Position numbers and translations under genes: made by a program
Assembly (NCBI GenBank): GCA_014529385.2
Contig: CM043942.1
Location: 54,686,647 to 54,750,646, forward strand
Source of the DNA: Adiantum capillus-veneris
Taxonomy: Eukaryota; Streptophyta; Polypodiopsida; Polypodiales; Pteridaceae
DNA: 64,000 nucleotides
Reading direction: 5' to 3'
In this document: one piece after another, positions 11,801 to 21,409 of the stretch
Layout of the letters: every line of letters begins with the position of its first letter
Position numbering within the stretch: position 1 is the first letter of the stretch
Notes under the pieces: generated by a model
Databases searched by the model: none
The model's input: the letters and a program-made list of their open reading frames with translations, nothing else
What the model was told of the DNA's origin: nothing

Positions 11801-12540
11801 TCGTGCTTCCGGATCTCTCAAAGCCATTTGAGGTCCAATGTGATGCGTGTGGTGATTGCCTTGGAGCGGTTTTTCTTCAAGAAGGGCATGCCATAGCATA
11901 TGAGAGCCGAAGGCTCAATAGTGATGAACGAGTCTTGGGCATTTATGAGAAAGAGCTTTTAGCTGTTCTACATGCCCTAGATACATGGAAGCACTACCTA
12001 TTGGGGACTCCATTTATCCTACGAACCGATCAAAGTCTCAAGTATTTCATGACGCAAACCAAACTTTCTGACAAACAAATGAGGTGGGCAAATTTTCTTT
12101 TGCAATTTAATTTCCATATTGCTCACATAGCTGGTAAGCACAATCAAGTTGCCGATGCACTTTCACGACGACCAAAAGTTAATGCGGTGTCTATAGCTAC
12201 TCACAATGATCTATCCTCTATGATAGATGAGTATGCTACTGACCCTGACTTTAGAGACATAATGTCAGCCCTTGCTTTGGGGAAGAAAGAGGAACCATTC
12301 ACCTTGCAGGATGGTTATCTTCTCCACTGCAATAGGCTATGTGCTACCCATTCCCTTCGTGAGAAGGTTATGTATGAATCCCATGCTCCTCCATATGCAG
12401 GGCATAGAGGAATTCAACCTACTCTCCGAGGAGTAGAGACGTATTTCTATTGGCCTACCATGAAAGTGGACATACAAGAGTATGTTTCAAAATGTGTAGT
12501 ATGCCAAAATACCAAGTATGATAGAGGGAAGCAACCTTGA
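8836..12540 (+). CDS. Element A Gag-Pol polyprotein, N-terminal 1234 residues (ends at in-frame TGA)
   Basis: Ty3/gypsy polyprotein. Residues about 117-190 are rich in Arg/Ser, unusual for Gag. The capsid-like gag domain (QWWASL) spans about 230-370, followed by poly-Asn and a CCHC zinc knuckle at about 449-462 (CFKCGEQGHGYRSC). Aspartic protease has DPGS at about 508 in place of the common DS/TG. RT spans about 715-890 with IDLKSGYH (first aspartate near 793) and FFDD at 854-857. RNase H follows (about 975-1110), with the usual DHQS motif shortened to DQS by one codon. The integrase HHCC zinc-binding region is at about 1180-1230. The frame stops at TGA 12538-12540, while the related Element B has an Arg codon there, so this is a nonsense mutation. 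The initiator could be residue 1 or the Met at residue 15 (MVDNNQES). Acts in cytoplasmic particles and then the nucleus. Confidence 0.93.
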   Translation: MPKHTLSININFVNMVDNNQESRMNIDSFDFSHEGANDDAPMFVNYLVTRLQQAMGNPVLQDEVTQQLRAYGISLPLPEERELRRPLEETPKRRLSPIREEESKEKESNDSLSYSEDVAPRRRRSRRSPTPPKRKRATYSPSPHQSERQERKQRKKRARKRSPSSPSSSSSSSSDESYGYSPREYKRGGHRKSFPAWRRSQKLKKFKEGGKSISFLTYDGTFGATDKVLAFIQQFDAAFGDEGFTESSKLRHVAMHFQKLARQWWASLHGNGEAPKTWKTLRVSIMKQFLPSDTKDKVLTEWRGLKLLSHESINKYVDKFWDLHLKATVFQKIDFAEQRQQFCAGLPEEMAEYINSQRPSTITEVIHHTMVASRINFHQGARRNVKPMENKDKNDAKGKSNAQNNSQGTSNNNNNNNNNNNRSKEKGVYKGKNKLSPKELEAFCKDHKCFKCGEQGHGYRSCPKKNTRNETPRASTIEAPKEDAHCKGSSLSYAWGKVREHDAFILFDPGSTLNFISIELATKLGIQAFEMGDIVTADATFKGQQASVTPLIGKLRLHVQSYVDKEDFFISPLQHQDVILGAPWFDRMAANMKFPERRIYFTYRGKNMYIDSSERGRTIPLVNPLSFDKSMKSSISAYMIYVKESLKANNVSSNENDRNQEELDLSTFLKGFQDVFIDDIPMDLPPKRGDDDHRIELLPGSSPPNKPPYRVSQAQQEEIMRQVQELVDKGMVRPSSSPFCSPVLLVQKKDGTYRMCVDYGALNHITIKNRFPVPRVEDLFDKLQGSTYFSRIDLKSGYHQIRIVDEDILKTAFRTTFGLYEYLVMTFGLTNAPATFNRLMEKKFRQYLKFTGVFFDDIIIYSKSLEEHKQHLQVIFQALRENKLFLNQKKSEFFLQEIQYLGHIISHDGIRMDPSKLEVIKSWPNPRNLHELRSFTGMCAYYRRFIAKFSQVAGPLHDLTKKNVKFVWTAKEQNAFEKLKEKLTSQPVLVLPDLSKPFEVQCDACGDCLGAVFLQEGHAIAYESRRLNSDERVLGIYEKELLAVLHALDTWKHYLLGTPFILRTDQSLKYFMTQTKLSDKQMRWANFLLQFNFHIAHIAGKHNQVADALSRRPKVNAVSIATHNDLSSMIDEYATDPDFRDIMSALALGKKEEPFTLQDGYLLHCNRLCATHSLREKVMYESHAPPYAGHRGIQPTLRGVETYFYWPTMKVDIQEYVSKCVVCQNTKYDRGKQP

Positions 12541-13401
12541 TTACTCCAGCCATTGCCTATTCCAAATTCACCATGGGAGAGTATATCCATGGATTTCATC
12601 TTTGGATTACCCAAGTCGATCCATGGGAATACAGGAATATGGACAATAGTCGACAAGTTTAGCAAGCAAGCACATTTTATTCCTGTCAAAAAGACTATTA
12701 AGGCACATCAAATGGCAACTCTCTTCATATCTCAGATTTTCAAGCACCATGTATTGCCCACATCCATCGTGTCAGATAGAGATCCTGGAATGACCAGTAA
12801 TTTTTGGAAAGGTCTCTTTGAAAATCTAGGAAAAACATTGAATTTCTCTTCGGCCTATCACCCACAAACGGATGGCCAAAGTGAGATAGCCAATCTTACA
12901 ATACTCGATCTACTCAAGACTTATGTTACCGAAGTAGATCAACGATCACAATGGGAAAAGTATTTACCTCTAGTAGAGTATGCCTACAATAATACTGTAC
13001 ATACTTCTACGGGGAAAGCACCTTTCGAGATCATAGAGGGAAGACCTAAAAGTCCCTTGCTACTCAAAGTACATGGGAAGATCTTCGCCGCCGATGAGTA
13101 TAGCCGTGACCTACAAGAATCTTTTCAAAAGATTAGGGAGGCTATAGCCATCTCTCAACAAAGGCAAAAAGTTGTTGCTAATAAGCACAGAAGATCCTTA
13201 ATGTTCAAAGAAAATGATTGGGTCTTACTCAAATTTCCTAAGGCTCGATTAAGGCAAACGACGGGCAAAAATCCTACGGGCCATCAAAAGTATTATGCTA
13301 AACTAGGAAAAAGATACTATGGTCCTTTCCAAATCTTGCCAATTAGAAAATTTCGGAGGTCATTTGGAGGGCCTTGTAAGAAATTGTATTTCTCTCTCTA
13401 G
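12541..13401 (+). pseudogene. Element A integrase core, continuing in frame after the nonsense codon
   Basis: In the same frame as the upstream gag-pol, with the first Met at 12553. Encodes the DDE integrase core: MDFIFGLPKS (first Asp), IVSDRDPGM (second Asp), HPQTDGQSEI (Glu), then a basic region and the start of the GPY/F module (YYGPFQIL, ending at 13338). After 13338 the frame runs into the foldback element and stops at 13401, so the last 20 residues are not retrotransposon protein. Integrase joins cDNA ends to chromosomal DNA. Production of an active enzyme from this copy would be blocked by both the stop codon and the insertion. Confidence 0.9.
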
Positions 13402-14741
13402 AAACTTTTTTTAAAATGCACTTGCACCTTGTGAGTACGTCCAAAAGGACGACCAGACACTCTAAAAAGTAGATTTATATTCCAATCGTCCTTGAAAACG
13501 GTCACTTTTTTATTTAATGCGAGCGTCTTTTTCAAGAGGCAGGTGCGGTGCATTCAATGCAGCTTACGTCATCACTGAAAGTTGAAAAGTCACAAACTGT
13601 AAAATAGTGATAGATTTTGAGGATTTTGACACCACCAATGCATCCGGAACGCCAAAATACCCTAAAAACGAATGTCTACTTGTCTCATTCCGACATCCGG
13701 AGAGGCAAAAAATGTCAAAAAACCCCCAAAAATGGGCTTTTTACTTAAGGCGCGCGAGGAGGCATTCTAAAATTTTAGAATGCCCCTCTGCGCGCCGTTA
13801 GTACAGAGCTCCTTTTAGTGATTTTTGGACACTTATTTTTCCAAAAAGCCCCTTTTTAGAGGTTTTTGGACAATTTCTTCTCAAAAAGCTCCCTAAAAAA
13901 AAGACAAAAGGGCCTTTTTACTAACGGCGCGCGAGGAGGCATTCCAAAATTTTGGAATGCCCCCTCGCGCGCCGTTAGTAAAAAGCTCCTTTTAATGATT
14001 TTTGGACACTTATCTTTCCAAAAAGCCCTTCTTTAGAGGTTTTTGGACATTTTCCTCTCAAAAAGCTCCCTAAAAAGAGGAAAAAAGGGCCTTTTTACTA
14101 ACGGCGCGCGAGGAGGCATTCCAAAATTTTGGAATGCCCCCTCGCGCGCCGTTAGTACAAAGCTCCTTTTAGTGATTTTTGGACACTTATCTTTCCAAAA
14201 AGCCTCTTTTTAGAGGTTTTTGAACATTTTCCTCTCAAAAAGCTCCCTAAAAATAGGGAAAAAGGGCCTTTTTACTAACGGCGCGCGAAGAGGCATTCCA
14301 AAATTTTGGAATGCCCCCTCACGCGCCGTTAGTAAAATGTTCTTTTAGGGGTGTTTGACATTTTTGGCCTCTTTGGATGTCTAAGCGAGGCAATTGGACA
14401 TTCATTTCTAAGAGATATGTGCGTTCCGAACGCATTGGCAGTATCAAAAGTTTCAAAATCTTCCACCACTTGATAGTTTTGTGACTTTTTGAGTTCTAGT
14501 GATGACGTATCCCGTATCAAATGCACCGCATCTACCTTTTGAAAAAGGTGCTCGCATTAAATAAAAGAGAGTGCTCGTCTTCAAGGACCACTAGATTATT
14601 AAATGAGGAGAGGGACACCTTTTATATTTTTGTTAATATCAATCTATTTTTCTACGTAACGTAGGCTCTTCTCTCATTGGAGGAGCTTATTTTCCTCTCT
14701 CTACCAAAAGGCCCTCCAAAAGACCTCCGAAATCTCCTAAT
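13339..14741. mobile_element. Foldback-type non-autonomous DNA element, about 1.4 kb, inserted in pol
   Basis: Pol homology breaks after CTTG at 13338 and resumes with TTGAAGCCC at 14742, as judged against Element B, which lacks the insert. The ends are inverted repeats: the start (AATTAGAAAATTTCGGAGGT) pairs with the end, and weaker inverted similarity continues about 400 bp inward (13339-about 13745 against about 14335-14741), for example GTGCATTC...CGTCATCACT. A 3-bp TTG flanks both sides, a possible target duplication. The core is a 177-bp tandem array, each unit carrying a GC-rich palindrome. There is no transposase frame. Superfamily is uncertain: long inverted arms suggest foldback or Mutator-like, but no 9-bp duplication is seen. 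Confidence 0.85.
13741..14336. repeat. 177-bp tandem array with palindromic GGCGCGCGAGG motif
   Basis: Four palindromes of about 60 bp (GGCGCGCGAGGAGGCATTCC, short AT centre, then the inverse ending in GCGCGCCGTTAGTA) start at 13749, 13926, 14103 and 14280, spaced by exactly 177 bp. The intervening AT-rich spacers are also repeated (TTTTTGGACACTTATCTTTC, AAAAAGCTCCC). The first and last copies carry a few substitutions; in the first, changes in the two arms are matched (TTCTAAAATTTTAGAA versus TTCCAAAATTTTGGAA). Confidence 0.95.
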
Positions 14742-15077
14742 TTGAAGCCCATCAATGTGACGGCTTATCAACTCAAGTTGCCCAACCATTGGCTTATACA
14801 CAACGCCTTTTATGTAAGCCTACTTAAGCCCTATAAAGAAGAGCCACCAACTGAACCAATTATTGAAGACCCTCCCGAAGTTGAAGACCAAGAAGAGGTG
14901 CTACAACCCGAAGCTGTCATTTGGCATGAAGACAAGGTACTACGACATGGTAAGATAATCCGACGGTATCTTATTAAGTTCAAAAATTATCCTTTTGAAG
15001 ATGCTAGATGGATGCAAGGAGTACAACTTAAGGATAGTATGAACATTGTCACTGCTTACAATGCTACCTTAGAGTAA
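14742..15077 (+). pseudogene. Element A integrase C-terminal tail with chromodomain-like end
   Basis: Resumes pol after the foldback insertion, now in a different frame. Encodes the end of the GPY/F module (AYQLKLPNHWLIHNAFYVSL), an acidic linker (EDPPEVEDQEEVLQPEAVIW) and a chromodomain-like tail (RRYLIKFKNYPFEDARWM) matching the YLVKWKGYP.E..TWE pattern of chromovirus integrases. In chromoviruses this domain is thought to steer integration to particular chromatin. It ends at a stop at 15075-15077, followed by about 360 bp of 3' untranslated sequence. Confidence 0.88.
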
Positions 15078-15427
15078 GAAAATGTACAAATGTCTTTTAA
15101 ATGACTCATGTTTTTGTCTTATATGACTAGACCTCTTTTTAAATGTGCACAAATTTAACTAGTATGCATGATTAGAATCATGTTTGTGATGACGACGTCT
15201 CTCAAACACCAAGTAGAATTTGTCACTCTACTTTGGGAGAATGAAATGGACTAAACAGCAGACATGCTTGCGGCAGCTATGTCTCCCAAGCACCAAATGG
15301 ATTAGTCATCCATCTTGGAAAGATGTCGTAGGGTTTAAAAAAAGGGATCCTCTATCCGCTAAGTACGATTGACTAATGACTAAGGCTTTATCTCTTCTAC
15401 CTCATAGTCGAGGACGACTATGATTTC

Positions 15428-15440
15428 AAGAGAGAGGTAA
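15428..15440 (+). promoter_or_regulatory. Polypurine tract of Element A
   Basis: AAGAGAGAGGTAA lies immediately before the TG of the downstream LTR, the place where plus-strand cDNA synthesis is primed. Element B has the matching tract in inverse at 21309-21321. Confidence 0.85.
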
Positions 15441-17073
15441 TGTCATAAAATCTAATATCTAACCAACCCAAATGATTTTCTCATATTAAATTGATCACTT
15501 AATGTGGGAGAATAAATGGGAACAAGTGTTAAGATATAGATATGTGCTTATAGATCTATCTCAACACGGGGCCAATAGTAAAGGGGCCCAAATGGGAGAT
15601 GGTCTATCAAGAGCAAGGCTAACCAATGGAGCATAAGACCTTAGGGTTAGCTTCATTGAAGACCTCCAATAATGTGTGTAAAAGTCCTTTGACCTTAGGT
15701 AAGCTAGGGCTGAGCTTGAGGTGGGAACCCGGCCCAAGCTCGAGGTGCTTGACCTGCTTGAGGTGCTTGTCGTGCTTGAGGTGTTTGTCCTGCTTGAGGT
15801 GCTTGATTAAGGTGCTTGAGGTGCTTGAATTACTCCATGCTTGAGGTGCTTGACTTGCTGCTTGATTAAGGTGCTTGAGGTGCCTTGACATGCTTGCCTG
15901 AGATGCTTGTGGGAATACCCCCTAGTCCAAGTGCTTTGTCATGCTTGATGACTAAGGTGCTTGAGCTTCTAAAGTCAAAAGCATCCCTACAAGAGGGGGG
16001 GCGAGCCCTTTTCCTAGGGATTAGAGAGAGAACACACACTCACACTCACAAGGGAAGCCCCAGCTTGAAGAGGCAGCAAGGACACATGTCAGGTCCCTAC
16101 CCATGTTACCTTCATGTGTTGCTTGAAGCCTATTGGCTAGGATTCAAAGGGGTCCGATGATAAATTACTTGAATTATCTAATTGTTTTTGAATTTATCAA
16201 GTCCTCTCTCTCAAAGGGGAAAGGGGGACACTTGTCCCAAGGCTATCCCTGTTGCTTGTAATAGCTTCTGCTTGTGATTGGCTAAGCCTGGAGGGGTCCA
16301 ATGAGCTTCAAGCATGAGCTACAAGGGGGGTCGACCCAAGCAAGCTAGGGGGGTGCTTAGGGGGTATACTCACCCACACACACTCACAAACACTCTCATT
16401 GTGTACTATGCAAAGTGCAAGAGCTCCCTCTCCTTCTCCAAGCAAGTAGAGGTTGAGACCCTACACCAACACTCTTGGCTATGGAGTGCAAATCCATCCA
16501 AGAGCCATGCTTCAATGCTTAAGCTTGCCATCTCCTTCTTCTTCATTACTATGCTATTATGTATGCTAGCAACAAGAGTATGATAAGTGAGGAACTAATT
16601 CTTTCTCCTACGAAATGTTTCTTCTTCCTCTTCACTACCCTCATTCCCTGCTAGCTCTCTCCACCTTCTAAGGTGTTTGAGTTCTTGGCACTGAGGCTTG
16701 GTATAGTTAAAGCTTTCTTCAAGTTTAGGTTATGCTATGATGGTGATGCATGAAGCTTTCCATCTTCATTGCTTCACCTAGGTCACAAGGAACACAAAGA
16801 ATGTATTGTAACAAGTCTCTCTTTATGGGAGAAATCATAATACAAATTCCTATTGGAGGGGGGACCGGCTCCACATAAATCCACTCCTCAACTGTTGTCA
16901 TGTTCTCTAAATTCTCTCTCTTGCAAAAGTATTGTCTATGCCAAGTTAACTAATTGCTATGATTATGTTGCTATCTTCAATTATGTCAACCCGCTATGCA
17001 CACAAAATCATTTCTTGAAAGTACTCTCATTAAATTCCGCTACTCTCAAATTGAATAGGCAAATTCCATTACA
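15441..17073 (+). repeat. Second LTR of Element A (1633 bp)
   Basis: Begins TGTCATAAAATC after the polypurine tract and ends TTCCATTACA. It is followed not by host DNA but by a second primer binding site and 245 bp of leader, so it acts structurally as both a 3' LTR and a 5' LTR. Confidence 0.95.
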
Positions 17074-17358
17074 TTGGTATCAGAGCATTTGGTTTCTCTT
17101 TTCTTTCTTAAGAAGAGAGGTCCTTAAGTAGCCTATAAATGGTTGATGTTGTTAATTATAATAGAGTAAGTGGAACTGGGATCTAATATCGGTTTTGTTA
17201 AGCCCACTGTGTGGGGGATGGTGCACACCTTGGGAGCTTTGGACTTAATAATGGAGTCTTTTTAGACTTGCCTACGGCTTTACCATTATTGAGCCATAAG
17301 AAGTCCGAAAGGAGCTAGCCCTTGACAACTTGGCAACCCTTGTTGTTAAGATGACCAC
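17074..17358 (+). repeat. Second primer site and leader fragment, then a 23-bp copy of the copia flank
   Basis: TGGTATCAGAGC at 17075-17086 and the following bases up to about 17330 copy the Element A leader (8465-8720). At about 17331-17335 there is a junction, after which 23 bp (17336-17358) repeat the copia sequence found to the left of the first LTR (6807-6829), including ACCAC. The next base starts the third LTR. This is the scar of a rearrangement. Confidence 0.9.
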
Positions 17359-18991
17359 TGTCATAAAATCTAATATCTAACCAACCCAAATTATTTTCTC
17401 ATATTAAATTGATCACTTAATGTGGGAGAATAAATGGGAACAAGTGTTAAGATATAGATATGTGCTTATAGATCTATCTCAACACGGGGCCAATAGTAAA
17501 GGGGCCCAAATGGGAGATGGTCTATCAAGAGCAAGGCTAACCAATGGAGCATAAGACCTTAGGGTTAGCTTCATTGAAAACCTCCAATAATGTGTGTAAA
17601 AGTCCTTTGACCTTAGGTAAGCTAGGGCTGAGCTTGAGGTGGGAACCCGGCCCAAGCTCGAGGTGCTTGACCTGCTTGAGGTGCTTGTCGTGCTTGAGGT
17701 GTTTTTCCTGCTTGAGGTGCTTGATTAAGGTGCTTGAGGTGCTTGAATTACTCCATGCTTGAGGTGCTTGACTTGCCGCTTGATTAAGGTGCTTGAGGTG
17801 CCTTGACATGCTTGCCTGAGATGCTTGTGGGAATACCCCCTAGTCCAAGTGCTTTGTCATGCTTGATGACTAAGGTGCTTGAGCTCCTAAAGTCAAAAAC
17901 ATCCCTACAAGAGGGGGGGCGAGCCCTTTTCCTAGGGATTAGAGAGAGAACACACACTCACACTCACAAGGGAAGCCCCAGCTTGAAGAGGCAGCAAGGA
18001 CACATGTCAGGTCCCTACCCATGTTACCTTCATGTGTTGCTTGAAGCCTATTGGCTAGGCTTCAAAGGGGTCCGATGATAAATTACTTGAATTATCTAAT
18101 TGTTTTTGAATTTATCAAGTCCCTCTCTCAAAGGGGAAAGGGGGACACTTGTCCCAAGGCTATCCCTGTTGCTTGTAATCGCTTTTGCTTGTGATTGGCT
18201 AGGCCTGGAGGGGTCCAATGAGCTTCAAGCATGAGCTACAAGGGGGGGTCGACCCAAGTAAGCTAGGGGGGTGCTTAGGGGGTATACTCACCCACACACA
18301 CTCACAAACACTCTCATTGTGTACTATGCAAAGTGCAAGAGCTCCCTCTCCTTCTCCAAGCAAGTAGAGGTTGAGAGCCTACACCAACACTCTTGGCTAT
18401 GGAGTGCAAATCCATCCAAGAGCCATGCTTCAATGCTTAAGCTTGCCATCTCCTTCTTCTTCATTACTTTGCTATTATGTATGCTAGCAACAAGAGTATG
18501 ATAAGTGAGGAACTAATTCTTTCTCCTACGAAATGTTTCTTCTTCCTCTTCCCTACCCTCATTCCCTGCTAGCTCTCTCCACCTTCTAAGGTGCTTGAGG
18601 TCTTGGGACTGAGGCTTGGTATAGTTAAAGCTTTCTTCAAGTTTAGGTTATGCTATGATGGTGATGCATGAAGCTTTCCATCTTCATTGCTTCACCTAGG
18701 TCACAAGGAACACAAAGAATGTATTGTAACAAGTCTCTCTTTATGGGAGAAATCATAATACAAATTCCTATTGGAGGGGGGACCGGCTCCACATAAATCC
18801 GGTCCTCAACTGTTGTCATGTTCTCTAAATTCTCTCTCTTGCAAAAGTATTGTCTATGCCAAGTTAACTAATTGCTATGATTATGTTGCTATCTTCAATT
18901 ATGTCAACCCGCTATGCTCACAAAATCATTTCTTGAAAGTACTCTCATTAAATTCCACTACTCTCAAATTGAATAGGAAAATTCCATTACA
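17359..18991 (+). repeat. Third LTR of Element A (1633 bp)
   Basis: Full-length copy from TGTCATAAAATC to TTCCATTACA, with ACCAC on both sides (17354-17358 and 18992-18996). By itself it looks like a solo LTR with intact target duplication. Confidence 0.95.
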
Positions 18992-19333
18992 ACCACTTTG
19001 CATTGTGTTCTTGCCTTAGCTGCCAAAGGGGACATTTAACTTGTCCAGATGGATATTAAGACTACATTCTTACATGATGATCTTCATGAGGACGTATATA
19101 TGCAGCAACCACAAAGGTTTTTTGAGAAGGGTAGAGAGCACTTGGTTTGTAAGATCAAGAAGAGCCTTTATGGCCTTAAACACGCACCAAGAGAATGGTA
19201 TCATAAGTTTCATTCATTTATGCTCTCTCAAGGTTATAGAAGAAGTGACATTGATCATTGCCTCTATACTAAGCGAGTTAAGCAAAGCATGGTAGCTTGT
19301 TGGTTTTTATCCTTTAAGTGGATGACATGTTAA
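18992..19333 (+). pseudogene. Ty1/copia reverse transcriptase, second part
   Basis: Continues the RT cut at 6829. It encodes LALAAKGD, QMDIKTTFLHDDLHEDVYMQ (motif A), IKKSLYGLKHAPREWYHKF (motif B region) and DHCLYTKRV, all standard for copia RT. After about 19300 the frame decays: the YVDD metal-binding motif expected near 19315 reads as a broken FKWMTC/DDM region. Dead, older than the chromoviruses inserted into it. Confidence 0.92.
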
Positions 19334-19745
19334 TTGTTGAAAAGAACATTAATGAGTTAGCTTCCTTGAAATAAAAGTTGAATGATAGCTTTGACGTGAA
19401 ATATTTGGGGTCATATTTGGTTTGGAAGAAAATAAGCACATGTACTTGGATACACTAATTATGCACGGGATATGGACAAAAGGAGGTCTACTTTAGGTTA
19501 CGTCTTCATTTTTATTGGTGGCACTATTTCTTGGCGATCTCATTTGAGAGTTGCACATCCATGTCAACCATCAAAGCTACGTATATTGCAGCATCAAAGG
19601 TTTGCAAGGAAGCTATATGGCTTGCTCGACTAGTGAAAGACTTGGGAATTTTTGCTGAGGTGCCTACATTACACTGTGATAGTCACAATGCTATCATGTT
19701 GGCAAGGAATCCAATGTTTCATGTGAAGATAAAGCATACAAATGT
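19334..19745 (+). pseudogene. Ty1/copia RNase H, first part (split by Element B)
   Basis: After a decayed stretch (19334-19530) the frame 19531-19745 encodes SMSTIKATYIAASKVCKEAI, then LHCDSHNAIMLARNPMFHVK and KHTNV, the conserved RNase H block of copia elements. It is interrupted at 19745 by Element B and resumes at 28326 (KYHFIQDVLEDKHMELVKMH). Confidence 0.9.
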
Positions 19746-21308
19746 TGTAATAGAAATGGCCTAATAACTTGTAGAGTAGCGGAATTAAGAGAAAGTATTT
19801 GCTGAAATTACCTTGAGAGCATAATGGGTGAACTTCATTAATGGTAGCAACATAAAAATAATAGTTAATTAACTAGGCATGAACAATACTTTTGCAAGAG
19901 AGTGAATTAGAGAACATGACAACAATTGAGGACCGGATTTATGTGGAGCCGGTCCCCCCTCCCCAATAGGCATTTGTATTATAGATTCTCCCATTAAAGG
20001 AGACTTGGTACAATACAATCTTTGTGTTCTTTTTTACCTAAGTGATGCTATGAAGATGGAAAGCTTCATGCACCACTAGCATAGCATAATCTTTGAATAA
20101 TACATTAACTGGACCAAGCCTCAGTCCCAAGACCTCAAACACCTTCGAAGGGGGAGAGAGCTAGCATGGAGTGAGGATAGGGAAGAGGAAGAAGAAGTAG
20201 TATACGAGAAAGAGATATTCCCTTACTTATCATCACTCTTCTTTAGCATAGCATAATAGCTTAGTAATGATGAAGATGAAGAAGATGGCAAGCTCAAGCT
20301 TTGAAGCATGTCTCTTGGTTGGATTTGCACCCCATAGCCAGAGAGGCTAAGTGTAGGCTCACTCTTCTCAAGGAGCTTAGAGAAGGAGATGGAGCTCTTG
20401 CACTTGCCAAGCACATAATGAGAGTGAATGTGAGAGTGTGTGGGTGAGTATACCGTGCAAGCTAGGCCCATGCTTCCTTGGTCGACCCCCTCTGGCCAAT
20501 CACAGCCTTAGTGCATATCAAGCAACAAGGGTAGTCTTGGGACAAGTGTCCCCCTTTCCACTTTGAGAGAGAGGACTTGATAAATGCAAAAGCAAATAAA
20601 TAAATGTGGTAATTTATCATTGGACCCCTTTTAAGCCTGGCCAATAGGATTCAAGCACCTCATGAAGGTAACATGGGTAGGGTCTTGACATGTGTCCTTG
20701 CTGCCTCTCTAGGCTTGGGCTCACCTTGAGTGTGTGAGTGTGTGTTATCTCTCTACCCCCTAGGAAAAGGGCTCACCCCCCCTCTTGTAGGGATATTTTT
20801 GACTTGCTTTGATCAAGCACCTTAGTCATCAAGCATGACTAAGCACTTGGACTAGGGGGTGCATGCATCTCAAGAAAGCATGTCCAAGCACCTCAAGCAC
20901 CTTAGTGATGCAGCAGGTCAAGCACCTCAAGAACCTTAATCAAGCACCTCAAGAATGACAAGCACCTCAAGCACCTTAATCAAGCACCTCAAGCAGGACA
21001 AGCATCTCAAGCTTGGGCTGGGTTCCCACCTCAAGCTCAGCCCTAACTTAGGTCAAGGACTTTTAACACTAACCTTTGGAGGTCTTTAATGAAGCTAACC
21101 ATAAGGTCTTCTAAGCTCCATTGGTAGCCTTACTCTTTGACAGACCATCTCTCATTTGAGCCCCTTTACCATTGGCCCCTTGTTGAGATAGATCTGTAAG
21201 CACATGTCTATATTCTACCTCTTATTTCCATTTATCTCTCCCATATTCAATGATCAATTCAATATAAGAAAGTCTTTTTGGAATAGGTAGATATTAGATT
21301 TTATGACA
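19746..21308 (-). repeat. 3' LTR of Element B (minus-strand chromovirus, 1563 bp)
   Basis: On the plus strand it runs from TGTAATAGAAATGG to GATTTTATGACA. It is clearly related to the Element A LTR in inverse but more diverged. The inverted GAGGTGCTTG-type array (as CAAGCACCTC) is at about 20810-21020. Flank AATGT at 19741-19745 is one copy of the target duplication. Confidence 0.92.
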
Positions 21309-21321
21309 TTTCCTCTCTCTT
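21309..21321 (-). promoter_or_regulatory. Polypurine tract of Element B
   Basis: Minus-strand AAGAGAGAGGAAA adjoins the TGTCAT start of the minus-strand LTR, as in Element A. Confidence 0.8.
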
Positions 21322-21409
21322 GAAATCATAATCATCCTCAACTATGAGGTAGAAGAGATAAATTCTTAGTCATTAGTCTACGTTACTTAGCGGGTAGAGG
21401 GTCCCTTTT

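Noticed and set aside
13607-14526. Frames inside the foldback element (13607-13801, minus 14329-14526)
   Set aside because: They lie in the inverted arms, are mutually inverse, and show no protein features.
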